A DNA stretch of 64,000 bases from Clusia tigrina (taxonomy: Eukaryota > Arthropoda > Insecta > Diptera > Clusiidae): positions 169,319,315 through 169,383,314 of the forward strand of contig OV050030.1 of the NCBI GenBank assembly GCA_920105625.2. The letters run 5' to 3'. This document shows positions 29,340-38,443 of this stretch, one piece after another. The notes beneath the pieces were generated by a model that was not told the DNA's origin, searched no databases, and saw only the letters and a program-made list of their open reading frames with translations. A program made the translations under genes and the position numbers. Each line of letters begins with the position of its first letter. The stretch's first letter is position 1.

Positions 29340-31460
29340 AATATATTTTTGGTCAACTTGTGCCCCTGCCACACCCTGCACGCCTGCCAAATTGTAAAGA
29401 TCTCTGCTTGAAAGGCACTTTATGTCGATGGCAATTTGAAGGAGAGCAAAAGAATTGAGGTTCTAAAAATACACCCGCAACCACCATCCAACTTGGAAAC
29501 ATCGGTGAAAATTATCATACTCCCTTTCGCAAACACCTTTCCCGTCTTCCAGTAATTCTTATTTGGTAGAACTGTGTGAACACAGCCCGCAAAATCCAGA
29601 TTACGAACGAAAAAATCGGTTCTCGAGGATACTATGTCAGGTAGTAGTTGTCTCAAAATGCTACCATTACCATGCAGGGTGTCCCTCCAGTTACCGAATT
29701 CTCTGAGTCTTAGTGAACTTTGTGCGGAAATACAATAAGTATGAAGATCTATAGGGATGAGGTTTAGAATCGCGTTTAAACCAACCCCCGGACAAGTGCG
29801 GCAGGCTCCTGTAATTCCAATGCATGCTGTGCGCTGGATTCTTTGTAGTTTCGTGAGATTGTAGTACTCTCTGAGAGATTCCTTCCAAACCACGGAGCCG
29901 TATGTCAAGATCGGCCGCACCACCATATAGTACATCCAGAGCACAATTCTTGGTCTAAGACCCCATTTTTTGCCAAACATCGACTTGGAAGCATAGAAAG
30001 CTACACAACTTACCTTCCGTACTCTTTCATCGATGCACGCTTTCCAACTAAGTTTGGAGTCCAATAGGACACCAAGATATTTTACCCTGGATGAGAATTT
30101 TTACGCTGAGCCTCGGCCGTTTGGAGGATGGAGGCTTATATTTTTTTGTGAAGAGCAACAGTTCCGCAACTGTTCGCCCATCTACGAAGTTTGCGCAACG
30201 CACCCTCCATGATGTCACTCATCACAGTGGGGAAGGGTCCAGAGACCAGGACGGCCACATCGTCAGTTACTAGCCATGGGTGTACTTCTGCATACATTTT
30301 TCGTAACCCTAGCACTGCCTAATTCTGCTATGATTTGTCTCCTTGCAAGCAGGGATGAGATCCAATTCAAATCGGTCCTTCCACCCCTGCTCTTTTAAGA
30401 GGCAAGTTAGTAGCTTCAGCCCTTATGTTAATAAAAGCCCCTTCGATGTCTATAAAAGCAGCACCCCTTGCCAAGATTTGCGTTGCGCATCCCGTAGGGC
30501 TTTTTTGTATGTCTTTCAGTTTTCTATGTAAGCTTGGAAATTTCGACTTATGTAGCATTCGTTAAAGACCCTTCTGAGGCTTGATCTCAATTCTCTAAGA
30601 TTCCCAACCCACCAGGGATGGAAGAAATTTTTACTACGTGAGATAGGACACGAGTCCCTGAAAGCAAACTGAAAGGTTTGCTCCAAGATCTCGGTTGGCC
30701 AGCATCGTTGCAGAAAAAATGGATGATATGTTCCTATCGAGTCTGTTTTTGACCACCCTGTTGAACAGACCCCAGTCCGTTCTTTTTGGATTTCTGCGGG
30801 GTAAAACCATTGCCCACCCAAACTCAATCTTGAAAAAGATGACTCGGTGGTCTGACAGAGAGTTCCTCCGAGACACCGCTCACATATTCACAGGAAGATC
30901 GGGAGAATTTGTTACCAGACTGATATCAAGATCATCTGTCCACCCACTTGAAGTTTCCGACCCGGGGAAGCTAAAAGTCGGAGAGCTGCCTCGTTTCATA
31001 CATTCAGGTTGTTATTTATAATGAAATCGAAAAGAAACTCACTTCGTTCATTTGTCTCACTGCTACCCCACAACGTGTGTCTTGCTTTGGCATCGCAGCC
31101 TACTAGTACAGCTTCCTTTCTTAAGGTTGTTGATGCAATGAGTCGCCACACCTCCTCAGGGGGTACCTGACGATCATGGGCCATATATAACGAGGTGACC
31201 AGAAGGCATTGGCCGCCCAGCGCTTCTACCTTGACCACAGTGACATCTAACGAGCTGTAATTAGTTAAGAAGAACACATTGAATGATTTTTGGACAAAAT
31301 ACATGCCCTCAGCTTACCTTCCCCATGGGGATAGAACAAATTATCCTCAGACCCATAACTTGAGACTGCCTGACTAATGGTTCTTGGATTAGGCAGATAT
31401 CGATGTCCCCCTCTCTGAAAAGGACAAGAAGGTTATAAGTGGCTAATTTGGAAAGTTGGA
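29340..31460 (-). pseudogene. LOA/I-type LINE ORF2 (EN-RT-RNase H start)
   Basis: Read right to left. Endonuclease: LLVTSLYMAHDRQVPPEEVW and GCDAKARHTLWGSSETNERS (31304-30996). A C-terminal endonuclease/linker follows: SDHRVIFFKIE and FFHPWWVGNLRELRSSLRRV (30876-30516). RT: RGAAFIDIEGAFINIRAEAT (30558-30367), VTDDVAVLVSGPFPTV near 30270-30225 (normally a ..ADD block; here VTDD), and the thumb with LRPRIVLWMYYMVVRPILTY and YGSVVWKESL (30064-29420). RNase H start: MIIFTDVSKLDGGCGC. The mariner then interrupts it. The RT GxPQG block is missing, and many shifts are present. LOA versus I-group placement is uncertain. Confidence 0.78.
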
Positions 31461-31462
31461 GG

Positions 31463-31769
31463 TTAATCTGAGCTACCTTCAGCATCCTTCTTGCCGGCTG
31501 GGGGTAGCTTACCCTCAGTAAGCTTCGTTTTTGGTGCTGATTCGCCTACTACAGCCATCTCAGATAGCTTGAGGCCTCCCAGCAGATTATTTGCTTCCAC
31601 CACAGCCTCGCGAATGTCGTCCGGAACCACAGAGGCGGGGAAGATTTTTAAATTGGCCTCTCTGATGTGAAAAGTGAATATTTCAAATACCGCTAAAACC
31701 ATAGCGAAAGGGAAAGTAATTGGAAATTGCCAGGCAATCTCAGCAATCGTAAACTGGGAGAGACAACCG
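31463..31769 (-). pseudogene. LOA/I-type LINE ORF1 tail (probable)
   Basis: An open reverse frame reads FTFHIREANLKIFPASVVPD, DDIREAVVEANNLLGGLKLS and ends KLPPAGKKDAEGSSD. It lies directly upstream of the ORF2 endonuclease, in the position of ORF1. The outer part (MSSGCLSQ...) probably belongs to the antisense of the neighbouring forward element, so the border lies near 31680-31770. No zinc knuckle is seen. Assignment rests on position. Confidence 0.4.
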
Positions 31770-32215
31770 CTAGACACGAAAAGCGAGATACGAGCTAATA
31801 AAAATGTACAAGACGATCTGGCGAAAGAATGGACTAAAGAGCCATCTAAAGTACTTCCAAGCAGCAGTTGTATACTTGAAAAACGAGAACAGTTGAATGA
31901 AATACATGGAAACAGCAGAAATCGTATACAACTGATGAGTGATAAAATGAATGCCAGATATGATTCCGAGCAACCTCTAACGGATTTCAGGAAGGGCTGC
32001 TAGCTATGCTTCATAATCCGCAAAGGAAAATGGGATGATCGCCAAAACTGCAAACACACTGGGAAGGTCCGTATAAGGTCATAAAGCGGCTCAACGATAT
32101 AGTTTACCGCATCCAGTTGGCGAGAAATGTCAGGAGCAAAATGAAAGTCGTTCATTTGGAGAGGCTATCTCCTTATAAAGGTTGCAGTACTATCCTTGTT
32201 CGGAACCAACAAGAT
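31770..32215 (+). pseudogene. Ty3/gypsy integrase C-terminal tail
   Basis: Forward strand. RIQLMSDKMNARYDSEQ at about 31920-31970, then, after a stop and shift, LHNPQRKMG, LQTHWEGPYKVIKRLNDIVY and KMKVVHLERLSPYKG (to about 32180). This is the integrase tail that ends pol in many insect gypsy elements. It is a different lineage from the three copies at the left and from the pol at 32.9-36.1 kb. Upstream pol is missing. Confidence 0.8.
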
Positions 32216-32610
32216 TAAGCGTAGGGCAGTGAAATATGATTGCATACTGAAACGTGATTGCATACTTTTAAGGAGCCCATCCGGAGTATGAAGTTGTGTA
32301 CACCACCCTATTTCGTGGTAAGACAGTGGTGTATAGAATATGCTCGTTCAAGGTGTATATAAGATTAGTGGTGTATATAAGTTTCTAGAATGAGCCAGAA
32401 ACTTCTACACTAGTGCTCGAAAGCTATAAAAACGACCAGACTAGTCGAAGACACTTAAACAGAAATCGTGACAGTGTGTACATCATGCATTATAATCGAA
32501 GCAGCAGTATTTGTAATTGTTATTTTGTAAAGTGATGAAATCCATTATTAAATAAAGTGATCAATGAATTGTGAAATAAAGTACAAATTGTTATAAAGTA
32601 AAAATTGTTA
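32216..32610 (+). repeat. probable 3' LTR of the integrase-tail element
   Basis: A non-coding stretch directly after the integrase tail. It has TATA-like TGTATATAAG repeats near 32350-32380, GCTATAAAAACGACC near 32423 and AATAAAGTGATC near 32551, which suit promoter and polyadenylation signals of an LTR. Short near-repeats (AAATTGTTATAAAGT twice) lie at 32583-32618. The exact ends are unclear, and no second copy is in the window. Confidence 0.45.
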
Positions 32611-32639
32611 TAAAGTGCAAAAATCGACTAATGCAAATT

Positions 32640-32943
32640 TCGAGCTCCAAAATCAGAAAGCTGGTTTCTCACAACAAAATAGGGTAAATCGTTCCCAAAA
32701 TTCTAGATAGAAACAATTCAATTACAACACATCAAATCAGGGACAACAGTTTAAGCGGCACATGGAATCTGACAGGCAGACTGGGCCTAAATTCCAAAGA
32801 ATCAACTACACTTCGCAGTCGCAAGACATTATTAGTGAAAACACTTATGATGACATAGTTCAAAATGAAGTTGTCGACATTGACGAAGCAGATCTTAATT
32901 TTTTAGGGAAAAGTTCCTGCTCCCATGGATCAGCAGAACCATA
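32640..32943 (+). pseudogene. gag C-terminal end, gypsy-like element
   Basis: Asn/Gln-rich stretch with a TAG near 32706, then an open frame at 32762-32943 (MESDRQTGPKFQRINY..., NEVVDIDEADLNFLGKS). The acidic FLG-type end before protease resembles gag ends of 17.6-group elements. No zinc knuckle is visible. Confidence 0.55.
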
Positions 32944-32954
32944 GGAACAAAGGG

Positions 32955-33200
32955 CAGGGAGATTAAACTTTTAGTGGATACAGGAGCTTCAAAAAGCTAT
33001 ATTAAGCCACTAAAAGAGCTGCAACGCATTGTACCATTAAATAAATCATTTCTATTTAAATCAATTCACGGCTATAACAAAATAAAAGATAAATGTAAAA
33101 TAAATCAGTTTGGGTTAAACTCGGATTTTTTTTTTGCTACCCAACCTAGAAATCTTCGATGCAATAATTGGCCTCGACCTGCTTAAGCGGGTTGACGCAG
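32955..33200 (+). pseudogene. aspartic protease, gypsy-like element
   Basis: KLLVDTGASKSYIKPLKEL carries the DTGA active site. The frame continues to about 33130, and a T-run (GATTTTTTTTTTGC at ~33124-33137) shifts it into the next frame, where NLEIFDAIIGLDLLKRVDAV is the second conserved protease block. A one-base loss or gain in the T-run would explain the break; sequencing error in a homopolymer is possible. Confidence 0.7.
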
Positions 33201-34428
33201 TTGTCGACTTCCAGAAAGGGGAGATTATCCATAATTTCGGATCGGAAAAACAATTAGTTTTTAAATGTGAAAATGTTAATTTTACGAAAATTCAAGAGGA
33301 AAATGTGCCACTGGTGAGAGAAGAGTTTCTCCATATGATTAGGAAGAGATCCAATTCATTTGCCGATCCCAACAAATCTCTTCCATATAATACCAATATA
33401 GTTGCAACAATTCGTACAGAGGATGAAAAACCGATATATTCCAAATTATACACATACCCGATAGGGGTAGCGGACTTTGTTAATAAGGAAGTTAAAGAAC
33501 TTTTACTTAATGGTATCATTAGACCATCTAGATCACCTTATAAGAGCCCCGTTTGGGTCGTCGATAAAAAAGGTACAGAAGAACTGGGTAACAAAAAGAA
33601 ACGTTTAGTAATAGATTTTCGAAAGTTGAACGAGAACACAATCGATGACAAATACCCTATTCCTAATATAATGAACATACTGTCAAACTTAGGACAGTCA
33701 TTGTACTTCACAACACCGGATTTAAAATCGGAGTTTCATCAGAGTGAACTCGCAGAGCGTGACAGGAAAAAACTGCCTTTTCTATTAGTAGCGGCAAATA
33801 TGAATTTTGCAGACTACCATTTGACTTAAAGAACACCCCAAGTATCTTCCAAAGGGCTATAGATGACGTCCTTAGAGAACAAATTGGGAAGACTTGTTAT
33901 GTTTATGTTGATGACGTCATAATATTTTCAGAAACAAAAGAACAGCACATTAGGGACATAGAGTGGGTGTTGAAAAATTTTTATGAGGCTAACATGAGAG
34001 TATCGATAGAAATATCAAAGTTCTTTAGATCAGAAGTTGAATATTTTGGATTTACGGTTTCAAGAGGTGGTATAAAAACTTGGCCAGATAAAATAGATAC
34101 AATGTTAAACTTCCCCATGCCTCCGACGCTATTCGAGCTCAGATCTTTTTTGGACTTAGCAAGTTACTACAGGTGCTTCATACGGGATTTTGCCAGTATA
34201 GCCAAACCATTAACCGATAATCTAAAAGGCGAAAATGGAAAAGTCAGTGCCAGACAATCAAAGAAGGTGAAAATAGAATTAGATTCTAAGCAGATAAAAG
34301 CATTCAATACGCTCAAGCAAATTTTGTATTACTCGTATACCTGGATTTTAGCAAACCCTTTGATCTGGCAACCGATGCTTCTTCCCATGGCTTGGGTGAT
34401 GTCCTGTCGCAAGGAGGAAAGGCCGTAA
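33134..34428 (+). pseudogene. reverse transcriptase, gypsy-like element
   Basis: RT blocks in order: GIIRPSRSPYKSPVWVVDKK, KRLVIDFRKLNENTIDDKYP, SLYFTTPDLKSEFHQSEL. The usual catalytic TLDL is TPDL here, which keeps the Asp. A frameshift near 33800 is followed by LPFDLKNTPSIFQRAIDDVL and CYVYVDDVIIFSE, with the YVDD intact. Then EYFGFTVSRGGIKTWPDKID and LASYYRCFIRDFASIAKPLT. A shift near 34330 separates it from RNase H. Catalytic residues are kept although the frame is broken. Confidence 0.85.
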
Positions 34429-34722
34429 CCATGATCTCTAGAGCCTTGAAAGATAATGAAATACATTTTGCAACTAACGAAAGGGAACTATTGGCCATAG
34501 TGTGGGCTCTAAAGAGGCTTCGTAATTACCTCTATGGTGTCAGAAATATAAACATTTTTACAGATCACCAGCCATTAACATTTGCGGTTTCAGACAAGAA
34601 TCCAAATATGGAAATCAAGCCTTCATTGATGAGCATAACGCGAAATTGCACTATAAGCCGGGGAAAGAAAACTATGTTGCTGACGGTTTGTCCCGTCAAA
34701 ATATAAACTTGATAGAAGAAGA
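34330..34722 (+). pseudogene. RNase H, gypsy-like element
   Basis: FDLATDASSHGLGDVLSQGG (shifted frame), ALKDNEIHFATNERELLAIV, LKRLRNYLYGVRNINIFTDH and QPLTFAVSDKNP. After another shift comes YKPGKENYVADGLSR, which is the end of RNase H and the tether. The metal-binding residues (Asp in ATDAS, Glu in NERE, Asp in FTDH) are present. Confidence 0.82.
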
Positions 34723-36112
34723 ATGAAATTCGGCTTCAGCGACCCTCATAGTGAGCAATCACTGACTTACACAATAGAAACTGTCGAAAAACCTGTAAAC
34801 TACTTTCGGAACCAAATCGTTATAGAAAAAGCAAATTTCCCATCAACACATACATTTATAATCTTTGGGAAGAAAACGAGGCATATTATTCAGTATCACG
34901 ATAATAGTACCATTTTAGAATCTATTCAAGAGGCTGTAAACACCGATGTCGTAAATTCAATTAATTGCGAACGGTCCGTTTTAGCTTACATTCAACACGG
35001 ATTGGTACAAATGTTTCCGGACACCAAATTTAGACACACTGCCAAATTCGTAGCCGATAAATTTAATCCATATGATCACCTGGAGATAGGAACAGCAGAG
35101 CATAACCGTGCACACCGCGCAGTGCAAGAAAATGTAAAACAGATTTTAAACGAATATTTCTTTCCAAATATGGAAAAAGAAGTAAAGGAAATAGCAAGAA
35201 ATTGCAAAATATTCTCCAAATCGAAGTACAATAGGCATCAGCCAAAACATACAATATCAAAAACCCCCATTCCATCATATGCATGGGAACTACTGCACGT
35301 TCATATTCTTTCCACTGGTTCCAAATATTTCCTTACTTGTATAGATAAATTTTATAAATTTGCGGTTGTAAAAGCGTTATCATCCAGAACAATCGTAGAC
35401 GTAAAGACACAATTCATCCAACTTTTGAACATTTTTGCTAATACGAGAGTCATATACTGTGAGAACGAAAAGTCGTTAAATTCGCATACCATTAGACATC
35501 TCCTGGCTAGCAATTTTCATATTGAAATTGTGAATTCCCCCCAATGCAGAACAATCGTAGACGTAAAGACACAATTCATCCAACTTTTGAACATTTTTGC
35601 TAATACGAGAGTCATATACTGTGAGAACGAAAAGTCGTTAAATTCTAATACCATTAGACATCTACTGGCTAGCAATTTTCATATTGAAATTGTGAATTCC
35701 CCCCACTGCACAGCACTTCCAACGGACAAGTAGAAAGGTTTTACAGTACGCTGGTGCCTAAAGTTAGAAAGATGTATAGACGAAACAAATGATTTAATTT
35801 TGTTATCAACTATTGAATATAACAAGACAATCAGTGACAAAAGAGAAACGGATTGATATATTCCGATTAACAACAGTAAATTTAAATAGTCAGGTGTCAG
35901 GACGGATAACTCAAGCTCAAGAATCAGAACTGAAAACACATAATAGAGACAGGGTAGAACGTACGTTTAATGTAGGAGATAAGGTTATGGTGAAAAGTAA
36001 CAGAAGACTAGGAAATAAGCTACCCCCTGCATGAAGAACAGGTGGTAGGAAAAGATTTAGAAACCACAGTTCTCATTAAGGGCAGGGTGGTCCATAAGGA
36101 CAATATAAAGTA
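34723..36112 (+). pseudogene. integrase, gypsy-like element, with an in-frame 54-residue duplication
   Basis: Open at 34723-35733: the zinc module HNRAHRAVQENVKQIL...CKIFSKSKYNRHQ (second Cys of the usual CxxC is Ser), then the core. The first catalytic Asp is His (LLHVHILSTG) and the second region reads YCENEKSL, Glu for Asp. A 162-bp tandem duplication (35385-35546 and 35547-35708) repeats TIVDVKTQFIQLLNIFANTR in frame. After a shift at ~35710 comes STSNGQVERF with the Glu, then VERTFNVGDKVMVKSNRRLG and VLIKGRVVHKDNIK. Not active. Confidence 0.82.
35385..35708 (+). repeat. 162-bp tandem duplication inside integrase
   Basis: Two copies, 35385-35546 and 35547-35708, differing at a few bases (TCGCAT versus TCTAAT; CTCCTGG versus CTACTGG; CCAATGC versus CCACTGC). 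162 bp equals 54 codons, so the frame is kept. Confidence 0.92.
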
Positions 36113-36115
36113 AAT

Positions 36116-36413
36116 AAACTTTTATTTTTATTTTTCTATTTTTTAATAGAGACTTATTTGACTTGATATTGTTTCCTTGAACCCTTTTCTTTAAGTAACC
36201 ACTATCCAAAATGATGATTTGAAAATATAATTAACTGAGCATATCACAAGTATGAAATTTTTGATGTAATACAAATTAACAATGCTGTCTATTCAGTTTT
36301 CTAAGATATTATAGGTATTAGTATTATGTAGTTGATATAATATAATTTAACGATGCTGTCTATTTAGTTTTCTAAGATATTATAAGTATTTTTAATCTTT
36401 CTGTCGCTCACTC
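36116..36413. other. AT-rich spacer with a 71-bp-spaced repeat
   Basis: No gene. TTAACAATGCTGTCTATTCAG at 36276 recurs as TTAACGATGCTGTCTATTTAG at 36347, continuing GTTTTCTAAGATATTATA in both, so about 44 bp is repeated at 71-bp spacing. It may be the remnant of an LTR of the gypsy-like element on its left. Confidence 0.5.
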
Positions 36414-36420
36414 ATGAAAA

Positions 36421-36830
36421 TCACCGACAACTCACGAACGAAGAGCTCCAAACCGATTCCTGCATTTCAGAAATGCAATTGCCGAAAAATGTTGTTAATG
36501 TTGAAGAGTGCAGCTGTAACCAACATAGAACGACCGTCGCATCTGTCCATAGAAAAACGTCGGGCTTCAAATCGCCGAACAGTGGTGCAATTTTCTTGTA
36601 GAGACGTGAAAGCAGATGTGCGCCGACGAGCTCCAATTCTGGAAGCGTCCTCTTTTTGACTGGTGCAACTCGACACTTTGTTGTGAATATATTAACAGGA
36701 ATGTTTCCATTATTATCGTTCACTCGAACATATACGCAACAACCATATGCGCGTATTGACGCGTCGCTAAAACCACGCGGCTGAATACTAGTAAACGGAT
36801 CGACTAAAACGTAGCGGGGTAATTTGAAAC
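36421..36830 (-). pseudogene. BEL-1 RNase H region
   Basis: Reverse strand: GFSDASIRAYGCCVYVR (after 36800), NIFTTKCRVAPVKKRTLPEL, ELVGAHLLSRLYKKIAPLFG, DVFLWTDATVVLCWLQL. These are the BEL/Pao RNase H blocks with the acidic residues in SDAS, PELEL and WTDA. Truncated at 36421 after NCISEMQESV; the integrase side is lost. Confidence 0.8.
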
Positions 36831-37470
36831 TAGAGGCTCATTGATATTCATATTGATGAGTTCTATCGATTTGTTTTGAAATTGCGGCCAATTCCAACCC
36901 GCCTTTTTGCAATAATTGTATAATTTCTTTATGGATGATTATGAGCTGTTCTATATCGTTAGCGCCTGTCAACTTGTCGTCGACATAGAAATGATGGCGT
37001 AGAATATTCGCACCACCTTAAAAGAGTCTTCTCACTTATTTGCAATGAGGTTTAGGCTGCGAATAGCTAAAAATGGCGAAGCTGACATACCATAACTGAT
37101 AGTGTTCAATTTGTATATTTGAATCGGGTGTTGTTCATTTTCGCGCCAAGAAATGAGCTGAAATTTGCGATGCGAGGGGTGTACCAATACCATGTGATAC
37201 ATTTTTACTATGTCGCCGGTGAGTACATACTTGTATAGGCGAAAACGAAGAATTTGCAGATATAGCTCTGCTTGTATAGTCGGTCCGACTAACAAAACAT
37301 AATTGATTGATTTTTGTGACGATTTGGCCGACGCATCGAATACGACCCTCAACTTTGTGCTAGTGCTATTGGGTCTAAGTATTGGGTCTGGTATGAAGTA
37401 ATGTGGCTGTCTTAAATCTATGTTTTTGCAAGCGACATATGGCCTAACTGTTCATATTCTTTCATGAATA
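36831..37470 (-). pseudogene. BEL-1 reverse transcriptase
   Basis: RVVFDASAKSSQKSINYVLL, YVLTGDIVKMYHMVLVHPSH and ISYGMSASPFLAIRSLNLIA (37352-37032) are BEL-type RT blocks. Then, in another frame, HHFYVDDKLTGANDIEQL (about 37000-36945) carries the catalytic Asp pair. A deletion near 36885 removes part of the thumb present in BEL-3. Upstream of 37470 homology to BEL-3 stops at TTTCATGAAT. Confidence 0.82.
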
Positions 37471-37682
37471 AAAAAACACTATTGAAGGTTGCCAAAAGAC
37501 AAATGATCAGGACAACAACAAACAGAAGAACAACAACAAAGCGGCGAAGGTGATCAAAGGACAAACCACTACAACAACAACGAGCATGGCTTAGCAACAA
37601 GCGACGCCGACCAACGGGAGTGGAACTTCAAACAACGGCCCGCCAACAACACTATACACTGGCAGGGGTGGTCGTTTAAGAC

Positions 37683-37690
37683 TATATAAG
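37683..37690 (+). promoter_or_regulatory. TATA box candidate
   Basis: TATATAAG in AAGACTATATAAGCCGTGTCG, about 40 bp ahead of the peptide-repeat region. Start site not determined. Confidence 0.45.
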
Positions 37691-37717
37691 CCGTGTCGTT
37701 CGAGGAGTAGGTCTCTT

Positions 37718-37954
37718 TTGATGCATACCGCCGACGACATCAGACCTGCTCTTTTGCTGCATACCGCCGACAACATCAGACCTGCTCTACTACTGCATTC
37801 CGACGACGAGTTCAGACCTCTCGTGTACTCCAAACCGCCGAATAGATCAGAGCTTCTGTTGCTACATACAGCCGACTGGACAAGACCTATTCTACTAGAC
37901 AGATACGCTACGAACTCAGTGAGAACATCTGGTTTTCAATCGTTTTCTCACTGA
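37718..37954 (+). CDS. 78-codon frame with 12-residue repeats
   Basis: The frame at 37718 lacks a strict ATG at its very first codon (TTG), but ATG follows at 37721. It is built of 36-bp units: HTADDIRPALLL, HTADNIRPALLL, HSDDEFRPLVYS, and later HTADWTRPILLD. Units start at about 37722, 37758 and 37794. Because the unit length is a multiple of three, the peptide repeat follows from the DNA repeat and need not mean translation. It runs into the first hairpin. Unknown family. Confidence 0.3.
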   Translation: MMHTADDIRPALLLHTADNIRPALLLHSDDEFRPLVYSKPPNRSELLLLHTADWTRPILLDRYATNSVRTSGFQSFSH

Positions 37955-38156
37955 GACACACACGATACAGAGACTTAGAGACTTAGTGAGAACATCTGGT
38001 TTTCAATCGTTTTCTCACTAAGTAGCATACGCTACGAGAACTTGAGGACTTAGCGAGAACATCTGGTTTTCAATCGTTTTCTCGCTAAGACCCATACGCT
38101 ACCAGAACTTAGAGCCTCAGTGAGAACATCTGGTTTTCAATCGTTTTCTAACTGAG
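37915..38156 (+). repeat. four 67-bp tandem units, each with a covarying 11-bp hairpin
   Basis: Arms/loops: 37915-37925 with 37945-37955; 37982-37992 with 38012-38022; 38049-38059 with 38079-38089; 38116-38126 with 38146-38156. Period exactly 67 bp. Arms are CTCAGTGAGAA, CTTAGTGAGAA, CTTAGCGAGAA, CTCAGTGAGAA. Each partner arm changes to match (CTGAG or CTAAG end; CACT or CGCT), except one mismatch in unit 4. The 19-nt loop CATCTGGTTTTCAATCGTT is invariant. Spacers (CATACGCTACGAGAACTT type) are also related. Confidence 0.93.
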
Positions 38157-38325
38157 GCACATAGATCTGCAACGTGACAGTTCGCCTAAAGGGACAAGGA
38201 CAACAAAATAAAACCTTAGCTAGGCACGCGAAGAGTACTACCCCAAGTGATAGACCTAAGAACAATTTAATAGTATTCTAAGGACTAACTAAGTCCGTAG
38301 TAGTAAACATTATTATTATATTTTA

Positions 38326-38336
38326 AATAAATAAAG
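38326..38336 (+). terminator. polyadenylation signal candidate
   Basis: AATAAATAAAG, about 170 bp after the hairpin array, on the same strand as the TATA candidate. Confidence 0.4.
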
Positions 38337-38443
38337 TAATTTTAAATATAATAGCCCTGGTGGAATTGAATTTATAAATTTTCTGTACACGACCCCTGGA
38401 AGCCGCAGAGTCTACCCCAGCTATAGAAAAGGAGTCGTTACAA

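Larger units (their letters stand above)
32640..36115 (+). mobile_element. gypsy/17.6-like retrotransposon body (no LTR identified)
   Basis: Forward-strand order: gag end, protease, RT, RNase H, integrase, ending with KGRVVHKDNIK as in 17.6-type pol. It is more complete than the other pol regions in the window but carries frameshifts at each domain border. No env follows. It abuts a short unassigned AT-rich stretch and then BEL-1. Confidence 0.85.
37471..38443 (+). mobile_element. 972-bp non-BEL segment with promoter, peptide repeats and hairpin array (LTR-like)
   Basis: This replaces part of BEL-1. Forward-strand signals: TATATAAG at 37683-37690; about 30 bp later 36-bp tandem repeats; a four-unit 67-bp hairpin array; AATAAATAAAG polyadenylation-type signals near 38325-38335; an end reading GGAGTCGTTACA. 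This layout (promoter, structured transcribed part, poly(A) signal) resembles an LTR or a short non-autonomous element. No matching second copy is in the window and the left border is not certain. Confidence 0.5.

Noticed and set aside
37915..38156. CRISPR-like regularly spaced repeats
   Set aside because: Only four units, spacers are themselves related, and the setting is a eukaryotic transposon; the palindromic arms covary instead of being identical.
37915..38156. Histone 3'-end type stem-loop
   Set aside because: Stem and 19-nt loop do not fit the 6-bp stem, 4-nt loop histone element.
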